Assembly: GCA_002309475.1 (NCBI GenBank)
Contig: DBXJ01000086.1
Coordinates: forward strand, 1-8,398
DNA from: Bacteroidales bacterium UBA1215
GTDB lineage: Bacteria > Bacteroidota > Bacteroidia > Bacteroidales > WCHB1-69
DNA length: 8,398 nucleotides
Reading direction: 5' to 3'
Made by a program: the position numbers and the translations under genes
Notes under the pieces: model-generated
Told to the model about the DNA's origin: nothing
Seen by the model: the letters and a program-made list of their open reading frames with translations, nothing else
Database searches by the model: none
Part shown: piece after piece, positions 1-6,083 of the stretch
How positions within the stretch are numbered: position 1 is the first letter of the stretch
Layout of the letters: every line of letters starts with the position of its first letter

Positions 1-20
1 TGATAACGAATTGCGAAACA

Positions 21-854
21 TCAAAGTGGCAAGTAACCGTTCATATTAAAAGCCCTTTGGTGCTGAATTAGCAACATACGCAATGGTTTGAGTCTCTGAT
101 CTTTAACCTTTGCATTACGGTATTTGCGGTATTGCTCTTTAAACTGCTTGATATTTCCCTTCTTGATAAATTCGCGCATATTTTCGGGGAAAAAGAACTC
201 TGCCCTCTCTCCTATCTCGTTGAAAATCATTGACTCATAGCGTTCAATCTCTTCAAAGTCGAGATTTCCGAAATGGATATAACGGCATTGGTTAGCCTTT
301 ACAATAGCCGCCACATTGACAAAATCTGCACTATATATATAAAGGTGTGGTTCGCTGCCAAAAAAACTATAAAACTTTGATATATTGTCGAATACATCTT
401 TGCTGATGATTCCCACAATGGTGACATCAGGGTCGATAATTAAATCGCAACCTGGTAAAATACTGGTTTCCACGCCGTTGCAGGGTTGAACAAGGTATTC
501 TGTTGCTGAAATCTGCGTTTTGATAGTTTTGTCAGAAACGAAATAGATACGAGCGCCATCACCGTTGGTTTGCGGTTTCCACGCAACCATTGATTGGCTT
601 TTGGAGTTGACATCGTCGAAATATCTTAAAAGATTTTCAAGGTTTTCGAGTTTATCGTAACGCTTGGCAATATAGTCGCTAAAAGTCTCAGGATTAACGG
701 CATAGAGTGAATTATGGCAACCTCGTTTAACGTGTTTCACCACACCCTCAGCCAACAATTCGCCAAAAACCTCATTTTTTGACATCGAAAACGACACCGG
801 CCTCCCCTTCGAGAGTTTAATCAAGTTTTCAATTAATAATTTTGTAATTTTCAC
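21..854 (-). CDS. JetD/DUF7281-like winged-helix and TOPRIM-like protein
   Basis: Precise function unknown. Residues 1-65 (counted from the GTG at 852-854) look like a winged helix, with a basic wing around KHVKRGCHNSLY. The C-terminal half carries PDVTIVGI (about 142-149) and YIHFGNLDFEEIERY (about 192-206), followed by ERAEFFFP. From memory this order matches the TOPRIM-like domain of the DUF7281/JetD group, whose best-known member is the nuclease subunit of the Wadjet anti-plasmid system. In the relatives I recall, the first motif ends GIEN and the second reads FGDxD. Here they read GIIS and FGNLD, so some acidic metal-binding positions seem lost and cleavage activity is doubtful. No jetABC genes lie in the window. 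The frame stays open to an ATG at 941. I prefer the GTG at 854 because a promoter at 881-911 would start transcription near 874, downstream of that ATG. This gives 277 residues. Another possible start is the ATG at 785. Confidence 0.7.
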   Translation of the reverse strand: MKITKLLIENLIKLSKGRPVSFSMSKNEVFGELLAEGVVKHVKRGCHNSLYAVNPETFSDYIAKRYDKLENLENLLRYFDDVNSKSQSMVAWKPQTNGDGARIYFVSDKTIKTQISATEYLVQPCNGVETSILPGCDLIIDPDVTIVGIISKDVFDNISKFYSFFGSEPHLYIYSADFVNVAAIVKANQCRYIHFGNLDFEEIERYESMIFNEIGERAEFFFPENMREFIKKGNIKQFKEQYRKYRNAKVKDQRLKPLRMLLIQHQRAFNMNGYLPL

Positions 855-880
855 GATATATATTTTAGAAAATTGTGGTA

Positions 881-911
881 CAAAATTATGATATTTTGTG
901 TATATTTGCAA
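881..911 (-). promoter_or_regulatory. Promoter of the JetD-like gene
   Basis: Read on the minus strand, TAATTTTG at 888-881 matches the Bacteroidota -7 consensus TAnnTTTG exactly. A -33-type TTG lies at 911-909, 20 bases upstream. Transcription would start near 874, about 20 bases before the GTG at 854. This argues against the upstream ATG at 941 as the start codon. Confidence 0.6.
901..908 (+). promoter_or_regulatory. hipBA promoter -7 element
   Basis: TATATTTG is an exact match to TAnnTTTG. The nearest TTG upstream (873-875) is 25 bases away, longer than usual, so the -33 box is weak. It lies within the divergent minus-strand promoter, so RNA polymerase probably cannot occupy both at once. 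Predicted transcription starts near 914, leaving a leader of about 70 bases that contains the two direct repeats. Confidence 0.55.
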
Positions 912-926
912 GAGGAATGAAATTTT

Positions 927-947
927 ATTTAAGAGATACAATAATAT
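927..947 (+). repeat. Direct repeat copy 1, candidate HipB operator
   Basis: A 21-base unit with core AGATACAATA, matched at 19 of 21 positions by the copy at 968-988. It lies between the hipB -7 element and the hipB start codon. The inverted repeat inside this copy is imperfect (ATAC-AATA-ATAT). Antitoxins of HipBA systems usually bind repeated operators at their own promoter, so autoregulation is the natural inference. Confidence 0.5.
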
Positions 948-967
948 TTATTAAATGCCGTTTTATG

Positions 968-988
968 ATTTAAAAGATACAATAGTAT
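968..988 (+). repeat. Direct repeat copy 2, candidate HipB operator
   Basis: Second copy of the 21-base unit, starting 41 bases after the first (about four helical turns, so likely on the same DNA face). It contains a perfect small palindrome, ATAC-AATA-GTAT (977-988), and runs into the hipB start codon. A protein bound here could also hinder translation-proximal transcription. Confidence 0.5.
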
Positions 989-1313
989 GTCTACACTATA
1001 TAGATACGAAACCGAAACAGTAGAAGATTTGCTTGCTATAATGGCTTCAAATCTACAAAAGCGTCGTTTAGAGAAGGGACTTTCGCGCGAGGCTCTCTTT
1101 ATGATGAGTGGTGTTCCATCCGCTACCATTGCCAAATTTGAACAAAAGCATACAATATCTCTCGCTTCTTTTGTGGCTTTGGCAAAAGCATTAGGCTATA
1201 CAAATGATATTAAGTCACTTATTTCCAATCCATTATACAATACAATGGATGAATTAGAAACCATCAACAAAAACAAAAACCGAAAACGTGGAAGAAATGA
1301 GTTTGATAAATAA
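987..1313 (+). CDS. hipB: Xre-family HTH protein, HipB-like antitoxin
   Basis: A 108-residue cytoplasmic DNA-binding protein. The Xre/Cro-type helix-turn-helix spans about residues 18-70. Its pattern is NLQKRRLEKGLSREAL, then MSGVPSATIAKFEQ (turn and recognition helix), then SLASFVALAKALG. A basic C-terminal tail (KNKNRKRGRN) follows. The gene overlaps the downstream HipA-family kinase, the standard antitoxin-first order of a type II HipBA module. HipB normally dimerises, neutralises HipA and represses the operon by binding promoter operators. The two direct repeats just upstream are the likely sites here. The ATG at 987 begins directly after the second repeat, with no clear Shine-Dalgarno, as is common in Bacteroidota. 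The overlap with a HipA homologue makes the role fairly secure; the target DNA is inferred. Confidence 0.85.
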   Translation: MSTLYRYETETVEDLLAIMASNLQKRRLEKGLSREALFMMSGVPSATIAKFEQKHTISLASFVALAKALGYTNDIKSLISNPLYNTMDELETINKNKNRKRGRNEFDK

Positions 1314-2391
1314 ACTTTTGGTATCAATGGGCGACAAAACCGTTGGAACGCTCACCACAACTCCTGACGGTCGCTTGTGCGCTTTTGAATATAGCAAGGA
1401 ATGGCTTGCTGAGGGTTTTTCTATTTCACCTTTGGAACTTCCGTTGCAACAAAAAATGTTTATTGCCAAACCCACTCCATTTTGGGGTAACTTTGGAATT
1501 TTTGAAGATTCGCTTCCCGATGGTTATGGACGTTATCTATTGAACCGTATGTTACGTAAGCAAAATATTGATGAACAAACACTTACGCCACTCCAACGGT
1601 TAAGTATTGTGGGCAGTTCTGGTATGGGCGCACTTTGTTATCACCCTGAAATTCTGCAAGGTGAGGAAAAAACACTGCCTCCGCTCGACCGCCTTCAACA
1701 AATGGCATTTGATGTACTTTCTGAGAAATCCAACGAAGGCGAAGATGTTCTTTATTATAACAGTGGCAATTCGGGTGGTTGTCGTCCTAAATGCTTGCTT
1801 AAAGATTCTGATGGACAATGGCTTGTAAAATTTCGACATACTTACGATCCTCCGGATTTAGCGCAAACCGAATATAACTACAATCTTGCGGCTCGTAAAT
1901 GTGGTATTACAGTTCCTGATTTTAAACTCATTGATGGAAAATATTTTGCCACAAAGCGTTTCGACATCGAAAATGGGGTACGTATACATACAGCCACTGC
2001 GGGTGCATTGTTGGGCGTGTCAATACAGATGCCTACTTTGGATTATAAAAACCTATTGAATCTCACAGGGTATCTTACGCAAAGTCCTTCGCAAGTAGAA
2101 GAAATGTTTAGAAGAATGGCATTTAACGTTATCGCCGAAAACAAAGACGACCATCCCAAAAACTTTGCCTTCATTTGTCGTTCAGGTAAATGGTACTTAG
2201 CACCGGCATACGACCTTACACATTGTGTATCAGGCTACAATGGAGAACATGCAACATCAGCCAACAACAACGGAAATCCCACAACATCCGACATGATTGC
2301 TGTTGGCACTTCCATCCGAATCCCCAAAAACCGATGCCTACAAATAATTGAGGAAGTGAAAAGTGTGGTGAGGGAGGTACTGGATTTGTAA
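1297..2391 (+). CDS. hipA: HipA-family serine/threonine kinase toxin
   Basis: 364 residues from the ATG at 1297; a GTG at 1288 would add three. HipA kinases phosphorylate translation factors, glutamyl-tRNA synthetase in E. coli, causing growth arrest until neutralised by HipB. Visible parts are an N-subdomain-1 region (about 4-90, including FGIFEDSLPDGYG), IVGSSGMGALCY (104-115) and a glycine-rich loop NSGNSGGCRPK (155-165). These are followed by a likely ATP-binding Lys178 in LVKFR, a catalytic block KDDHPKN (Asp284, Asn289) and a metal-binding PAYD (Asp306). The N-terminal subdomain is fused, so this is a two-gene HipBA rather than HipBST. At about 364 residues it is shorter than the roughly 440 of E. 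coli HipA. In an ungapped alignment from memory, the position equal to E. coli Ser150 (autophosphorylation) is Asn158, although Ser156 and Ser159 are adjacent. It overlaps hipB by 17 bases, indicating coupled translation. The reading frame is intact. Confidence 0.9.
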   Translation: MSLINKLLVSMGDKTVGTLTTTPDGRLCAFEYSKEWLAEGFSISPLELPLQQKMFIAKPTPFWGNFGIFEDSLPDGYGRYLLNRMLRKQNIDEQTLTPLQRLSIVGSSGMGALCYHPEILQGEEKTLPPLDRLQQMAFDVLSEKSNEGEDVLYYNSGNSGGCRPKCLLKDSDGQWLVKFRHTYDPPDLAQTEYNYNLAARKCGITVPDFKLIDGKYFATKRFDIENGVRIHTATAGALLGVSIQMPTLDYKNLLNLTGYLTQSPSQVEEMFRRMAFNVIAENKDDHPKNFAFICRSGKWYLAPAYDLTHCVSGYNGEHATSANNNGNPTTSDMIAVGTSIRIPKNRCLQIIEEVKSVVREVLDL

Positions 2392-2494
2392 TAACAACTA
2401 CTTATATTTAAGCCATTTATAAAATATTTTCAAAAATTTCTCAAAAAAACAATCGTTTATCGAGAAAAAAATCGTATATTGCGTTAAAATAATA
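2392..2494. other. AT-rich spacer after hipA
   Basis: No open reading frame of note. TTTCTC (2437-2442) and GAGAAA (2462-2467) could form a weak stem with a 19-base loop, but it is a poor terminator. A TATATTGC at 2475-2482 resembles a -7 element only partly, so the promoter of the RNA-like region that follows is not clear. Confidence 0.4.
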
Positions 2495-2721
2495 GTCGGT
2501 TTTGGGTATGAGCCCGACGCCGTGAATAATTGAAAAATTATTCGGAAGTTGTGCTGTTTCTCCTAACGGAAACGTAGGAAATTTTCGTAACAAGGGAGAA
2601 CAAGCACAGCGACCGACCATACCATAAAGGCGTGGTCTGTTTATAGTTGTATTTTCTTGTTAAGGCTTCCTACGGCCTCCGTTAAAAGTACAACGAAGAA
2701 ACAGACGCGCTTTTCTGTTTT
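2495..2721 (+). ncRNA. Candidate structured RNA, family not recognised
   Basis: Almost the whole stretch is self-complementary. Hairpin 1: 2524-2531 with 2536-2543, eight perfect pairs closing a GAAA loop. Hairpin 2: GTGCT/AGCAC (2551-2555 with 2603-2607), GTT/AAC (2556-2558 with 2599-2601), CTCC/GGAG (2560-2563 with 2595-2598), capped by ACGGAAA/TTTTCGT (2566-2572 with 2582-2588). Long-range pairs: GGTATG/CATACC (2505-2510 with 2618-2623) and ACGCC/GGCGT (2517-2521 with 2629-2633), which together would form a pseudoknot. Hairpin 3: GTCTGTTT/AAACAGAC (2635-2642 with 2699-2706), then GTTGTATTTT with AAAA-G-TACAAC, then AGGC/GCCT. The GNRA-type loop and a G-U pair in the inner stem favour the plus strand. 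A terminator-like stem and a separate promoter before the next gene suggest a free-standing RNA of about 230 bases, but a leader element for the Sel1 gene is possible. I do not recognise it as RNase P RNA, tmRNA, SRP RNA or a known riboswitch. Confidence 0.55.
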
Positions 2722-2724
2722 ATA
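2699..2724 (+). terminator. Terminator-like hairpin at the end of the RNA
   Basis: AAACAGA (2699-2705) and TCTGTTT (2714-2720) form a seven-pair stem with an eight-base loop, running into TTTT at 2718-2721. The T tract overlaps the stem and is short, so strength is uncertain. The left arm is the same sequence that pairs with 2635-2642, so the two stems exclude each other. Confidence 0.4.
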
Positions 2725-2735
2725 CCCCTTCCGAA

Positions 2736-2764
2736 TTGTTTTAGAATTGTTAAAGATGTATTTG
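2736..2764 (+). promoter_or_regulatory. Promoter of the Sel1-repeat/lipoprotein operon
   Basis: TTG at 2736-2738, an 18-base spacer, then TGTATTTG at 2757-2764, which matches five of the six fixed positions of TAnnTTTG. Transcription would start near 2771, about 16 bases before the ATG at 2787. If real, it makes the operon independent of the upstream RNA-like region. Confidence 0.4.
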
Positions 2765-2786
2765 TTTAACACTAAATAGAGTAAGT

Positions 2787-5264
2787 ATGGACAACCAAAG
2801 CAATGCAGAAAACAAAAACGAGAAAGGTATGCGTTACGAAAATGCAGGTAACTACGCAAAAGCCTTTCAATTATATGAAGAAGCAGCAAAAGAGAATGAA
2901 CCATTTGCAATCTACAATCTTGGGAGATGCTATTATTATGGCAATGGTGCAAAGCAAAACTATGACACCGCTGTACAATATTTTTTAAGATCAGCAGAAC
3001 TTGGTTTTGCTCCTGCACAATATTCTATTGCAGATTGTTATGCTGATGGAATAGGTGTAGAAAAAGATATTGTTAAAGCAGTAGAATGGTGTGAAAAGGC
3101 TGCAAATCAAAACTATCCAACATCGCAATGTACACTTGGTGTTTGTTATTATTATGGCAATGGAGTTTTACAAGATTACGTAGAAGCAGTTGAATGGTTT
3201 GAAAAGGCAGCAAACAATGGAGATGCCCAAGCAATGTTATATCTTGGCGAATGTTACGAATTAGGAGAAGGTGTACAACAAGATTTTGATAAATCTTTGA
3301 ACTATAAAGCGAATGCCGCCAACGCTGGATTTGCAGAGGCACAGTATCAATTGGGATTATTATATACAGATGCCGCAGATAAGGGCGATAACAATTTATA
3401 TAGGGATGCCATAAATTGGTTTCAAAAAGCGGCAGACCAAGGTCACATTTTAGCGCAATTAGAATTAGGGAATCTCGTATATGATGGCAAAGGTGTTAAC
3501 CCCAACTACGAATATGCTGCAAAATTATATGAATCAGCCGCAGAGCAAGATATAGAACAAGCACAATTAATGCTTGGTTATATGTATTATTGTGGTATAG
3601 GTGTTGCCGAAGACCATTCAAAATCACTGAACTATTTTTATAAAGCGGCGACCAATGGTAATCCAATCGCTCAATGCGAAGTAGGTAAGGCTTACGAACA
3701 TGGTAAGGGAGTAGATCAAGACCTTTCTATCGCCATTGAATGGTACACAAAATCGGCAACACAAGGATATGCCGATGCTCAATATTGTATGGGTTTATAT
3801 TTTTATAATCGCGCAGAATCATCTGATTATGAAAGAGATGAAAATTACAAAGCCGCTATTGATTGGTTTCAAAAAGCATCACATCAGAATGATGCTGAAT
3901 CAAAATATTATTTAGGCAAATGTTATTCGGAAGGCAAAGGAGTACTCAAAAATATTGATGTTGCAATTAAATTATACAAAGCAGCAGCCGAACAAGGCGT
4001 TACTCAGGCAGAAATTGAATTGCTATGTTTCCAAGAAGATTTAGAACTTAAAAACAGAATCTCTGATGCCGAATACGAAAAGATGGTAAACGGATTAGCA
4101 AAAAAGGGTGCATTGTCGGCGTATTGTGACAAAATGAAAAATACCATAGCAATGGAAGTACAAAAAATCAAAGAGACATCAACACCTAAACTTATTGAAT
4201 TACTGAACAATAATACAATAAAAGAGCCAACACCTTGGAATTATTCGTTCATTTTAGTGTTAGTATTAAATATATTAATGCCCTTCTGCGATAAAGGCTT
4301 ATGGTTAATTTTGACAATTCCATTGACTATTGCATATTTTACATTCATTGTATTCAAATACAAAAATGTATTTCATTTAGATGATATCAAAGATAAGGTA
4401 TTTACACCATGTGCTTTTAAATATCTTGAAGACAAACTAACTGGATATAAAAAGAAAGTAATAAACTTTAAAATTATCAATTCAATATCATTAATTGCCA
4501 TATTAATGTCAATTTTACTTCCAATACATTTTTTGGTATGCATTGGCATTATCATATTTTTGGTAATATTCAATTTTAGTAAACACGAATTATTTGAATC
4601 TCCGGAAATATATCTAATGCCTAAAATGTGTGAAGTAGAAGATAATAGAATAAAATTTAGTAATTTTATGGCTGATACAAACTGTCCTATTTGTACTATG
4701 GACTTTCATGAGGAAACTATTCATTTGTTACAACCTTCGAACAGTATTCAAATACCTTATTATAAGAGTCTTAATGAATCTGATAAACAAGCCATTGACA
4801 AAGAATTTGGTTTTTGGGAATCTTTATTCATAAAAGAACAAAGATTATTCACTTTTGAACAATACGAAAGTGAGGTTAAAAGTGGTGGTTATGTTAGTTT
4901 TACAAAACCTAAACGTTCATATATGCCCATTCAAGTAAGCCATAAGAAAGGATACTCGCGAATATCTCCAAAAGTAGCGAGAGCAGGTTTTTACGGAGGC
5001 ATTACCTATCAACAAAACAATTACCAACAGAACTATTATCAACAATCAAATACTGAGGAGTTTAATTTTGGCAAAGAAATCTTCAATGAATTTAAAGGAA
5101 TAGTCAAAGATGAAATCAAAGACTATGCAAAAGGGAAAGTAAAAGAAGTGTACAACAATTTTACACAGTCAAAAGAAGACGATTACCATAATCAATCAAG
5201 TGGCAACAATCATAGTTACGATGATTATTCATCAGATTCATCGTCTTTTGATGATGATTTTTAA
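2787..5264 (+). CDS. Sel1-repeat membrane protein with zinc-knuckle-like motif
   Basis: 825 residues; specific function unknown. Residues about 12-405 hold one degenerate and ten clear Sel1-like repeats, with LG..Y..G.GV signatures near 45, 81, 117, 153, 189, 227, 263, 299, 335 and 376. The units near 189 and 335 carry insertions. Sel1 arrays form helical solenoids that bind proteins and often act as scaffolds. After a linker come two hydrophobic hairpins: about 484-500 with 505-523, and about 561-580 with 582-597. These imply four membrane segments, with no N-terminal signal peptide, so the array probably faces the cytoplasm. Next is CX2CX4HX4H (Cys633, Cys636, His641, His646), which has zinc-knuckle spacing but a final His. 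The tail has a Tyr/Gln/Asn-rich run (about 740-755), a lysine/glutamate-rich helix (about 762-792) and an acidic Ser/Asp end closing DDDF. A lipoprotein gene follows after 41 bases, probably cotranscribed. I know of no characterised homologue with this exact architecture. Confidence 0.85.
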   Translation: MDNQSNAENKNEKGMRYENAGNYAKAFQLYEEAAKENEPFAIYNLGRCYYYGNGAKQNYDTAVQYFLRSAELGFAPAQYSIADCYADGIGVEKDIVKAVEWCEKAANQNYPTSQCTLGVCYYYGNGVLQDYVEAVEWFEKAANNGDAQAMLYLGECYELGEGVQQDFDKSLNYKANAANAGFAEAQYQLGLLYTDAADKGDNNLYRDAINWFQKAADQGHILAQLELGNLVYDGKGVNPNYEYAAKLYESAAEQDIEQAQLMLGYMYYCGIGVAEDHSKSLNYFYKAATNGNPIAQCEVGKAYEHGKGVDQDLSIAIEWYTKSATQGYADAQYCMGLYFYNRAESSDYERDENYKAAIDWFQKASHQNDAESKYYLGKCYSEGKGVLKNIDVAIKLYKAAAEQGVTQAEIELLCFQEDLELKNRISDAEYEKMVNGLAKKGALSAYCDKMKNTIAMEVQKIKETSTPKLIELLNNNTIKEPTPWNYSFILVLVLNILMPFCDKGLWLILTIPLTIAYFTFIVFKYKNVFHLDDIKDKVFTPCAFKYLEDKLTGYKKKVINFKIINSISLIAILMSILLPIHFLVCIGIIIFLVIFNFSKHELFESPEIYLMPKMCEVEDNRIKFSNFMADTNCPICTMDFHEETIHLLQPSNSIQIPYYKSLNESDKQAIDKEFGFWESLFIKEQRLFTFEQYESEVKSGGYVSFTKPKRSYMPIQVSHKKGYSRISPKVARAGFYGGITYQQNNYQQNYYQQSNTEEFNFGKEIFNEFKGIVKDEIKDYAKGKVKEVYNNFTQSKEDDYHNQSSGNNHSYDDYSSDSSSFDDDF

Positions 5265-5305
5265 AAATCAGTCGATTATATAAACTAAATTAAATATTTA
5301 ATAAT

Positions 5306-6031
5306 ATGAAAAAGCAAATATTTACAATCGTTACTATCCTTGCTTTTACTCTATTTGGGTCTTGTTCACAAACAAACAATCAAAATAGTAAACAAGAGAA
5401 CAATAAATCGCAATCAGAAAATGCGCAAACATCCAATTATTCAGATGATGACGAACCAGAAGGCATGGATTGGGGTGATCCCGATGAACCACAAGAAGAA
5501 GAAAGTAGCGGGCTTTCGTTTTATGTGAAATACATTGGAAATGATACTGATGAAGAAGCGGATATTAAAAAATTTTATATGTTTTTCACTACATCAGACA
5601 ATAAAGCCTTTTATGAATATGACGATGAAGTAAACTATGGTGAGTACGCTTTACGTTGTTATATGGTATATAAAAGCATTTTTCCAAAACGAAAACATAC
5701 ACCAGCAGAAATTCAACAAAATATAAGAACTGTTTCTCCTTGGTTGGGTAGTATTTTAGATTTGCCAGATATAGGTCCAATTCCTAAGGATATGAAAAAG
5801 TATTTGTCTAAAATATATTATGACAATAAGAATATAAGTGTTAGCCCAATAGTTCAAAAATATGGAGTACAATCGTATTTGTTGGGTAATATAGATGGTC
5901 TTGAATATGGTTGTATAAGTGAAAAAGACATTATTTTTACAAGGTATGAGAAAAAAGAAGGTGATGGTTTTGATGAAATTCCTGATGAATCAGTAATGAT
6001 TCGTTATGCGGAAAATATTACATTTTTGTAA
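5306..6031 (+). CDS. Putative lipoprotein, function unknown
   Basis: 241 residues. The N terminus MKKQIFTIVTILAF is a short basic stretch plus hydrophobic core ending at LFGSC, so Cys20 is the likely lipidated residue (signal peptidase II type). The lipobox has Phe at -3, somewhat off consensus but tolerable in Bacteroidota. After Cys20 comes a polar, Asn/Gln/Ser-rich linker, then a strongly acidic stretch (about 46-68, including SDDDEPEG and EPQEEESS). A predicted globular domain fills 70-241, with no motif I recognise. The mature protein would be anchored to a membrane on the periplasmic or outer face. There is no acidic residue at +2 or +3 to suggest a classic surface-export signal. It lies 41 bases after the Sel1-repeat gene with no convincing promoter between, so the two are probably one operon and may act across the inner membrane. 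The ATG at 5306 gives a complete signal sequence, supporting that start. Confidence 0.75.
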   Translation: MKKQIFTIVTILAFTLFGSCSQTNNQNSKQENNKSQSENAQTSNYSDDDEPEGMDWGDPDEPQEEESSGLSFYVKYIGNDTDEEADIKKFYMFFTTSDNKAFYEYDDEVNYGEYALRCYMVYKSIFPKRKHTPAEIQQNIRTVSPWLGSILDLPDIGPIPKDMKKYLSKIYYDNKNISVSPIVQKYGVQSYLLGNIDGLEYGCISEKDIIFTRYEKKEGDGFDEIPDESVMIRYAENITFL

Positions 6032-6052
6032 AAATGACAATGTTTTTGAATA

Positions 6053-6083
6053 GATGGAGGTAGGCATCCCCTACCCCTCTATC
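6053..6083. terminator. Hairpin between convergent genes
   Basis: GAT-G-GAGG-TAGG (6053-6064) can pair with CCTA-CC-CCTC-T-ATC (6070-6083), leaving a two-base bulge. It overlaps the stop codon of the minus-strand ATPase gene and lies 22 bases after the lipoprotein stop. Neither side is followed by a good T tract, so a role as a shared terminator is only a suggestion. Confidence 0.25.

Noticed and set aside
2437..2467. Rho-independent terminator for hipA
   Set aside because: Six A/T-heavy pairs with a 19-base loop and no following T tract are too weak to call.
2508..2525. ATG-started mini-ORF within the RNA-like region
   Set aside because: It stops after five codons and its bases are part of pairing arms; nothing supports translation.
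2495..2721. Retron msr-msd RNA
   Set aside because: No reverse transcriptase gene lies in the window, and I could not identify the expected flanking inverted repeats with a priming G.
2641..3018. Minus-strand 125-codon open frame
   Set aside because: It overlaps the RNA-like region and the antisense of the Sel1 gene, and its protein is low-complexity His/Leu/Cys-rich, as expected from antisense of a repeat gene.
6021..6046. CATTTTT/AAAAATG inverted repeat at the lipoprotein stop codon
   Set aside because: The stem is nearly all A/T with almost no loop, so it is not a convincing terminator.
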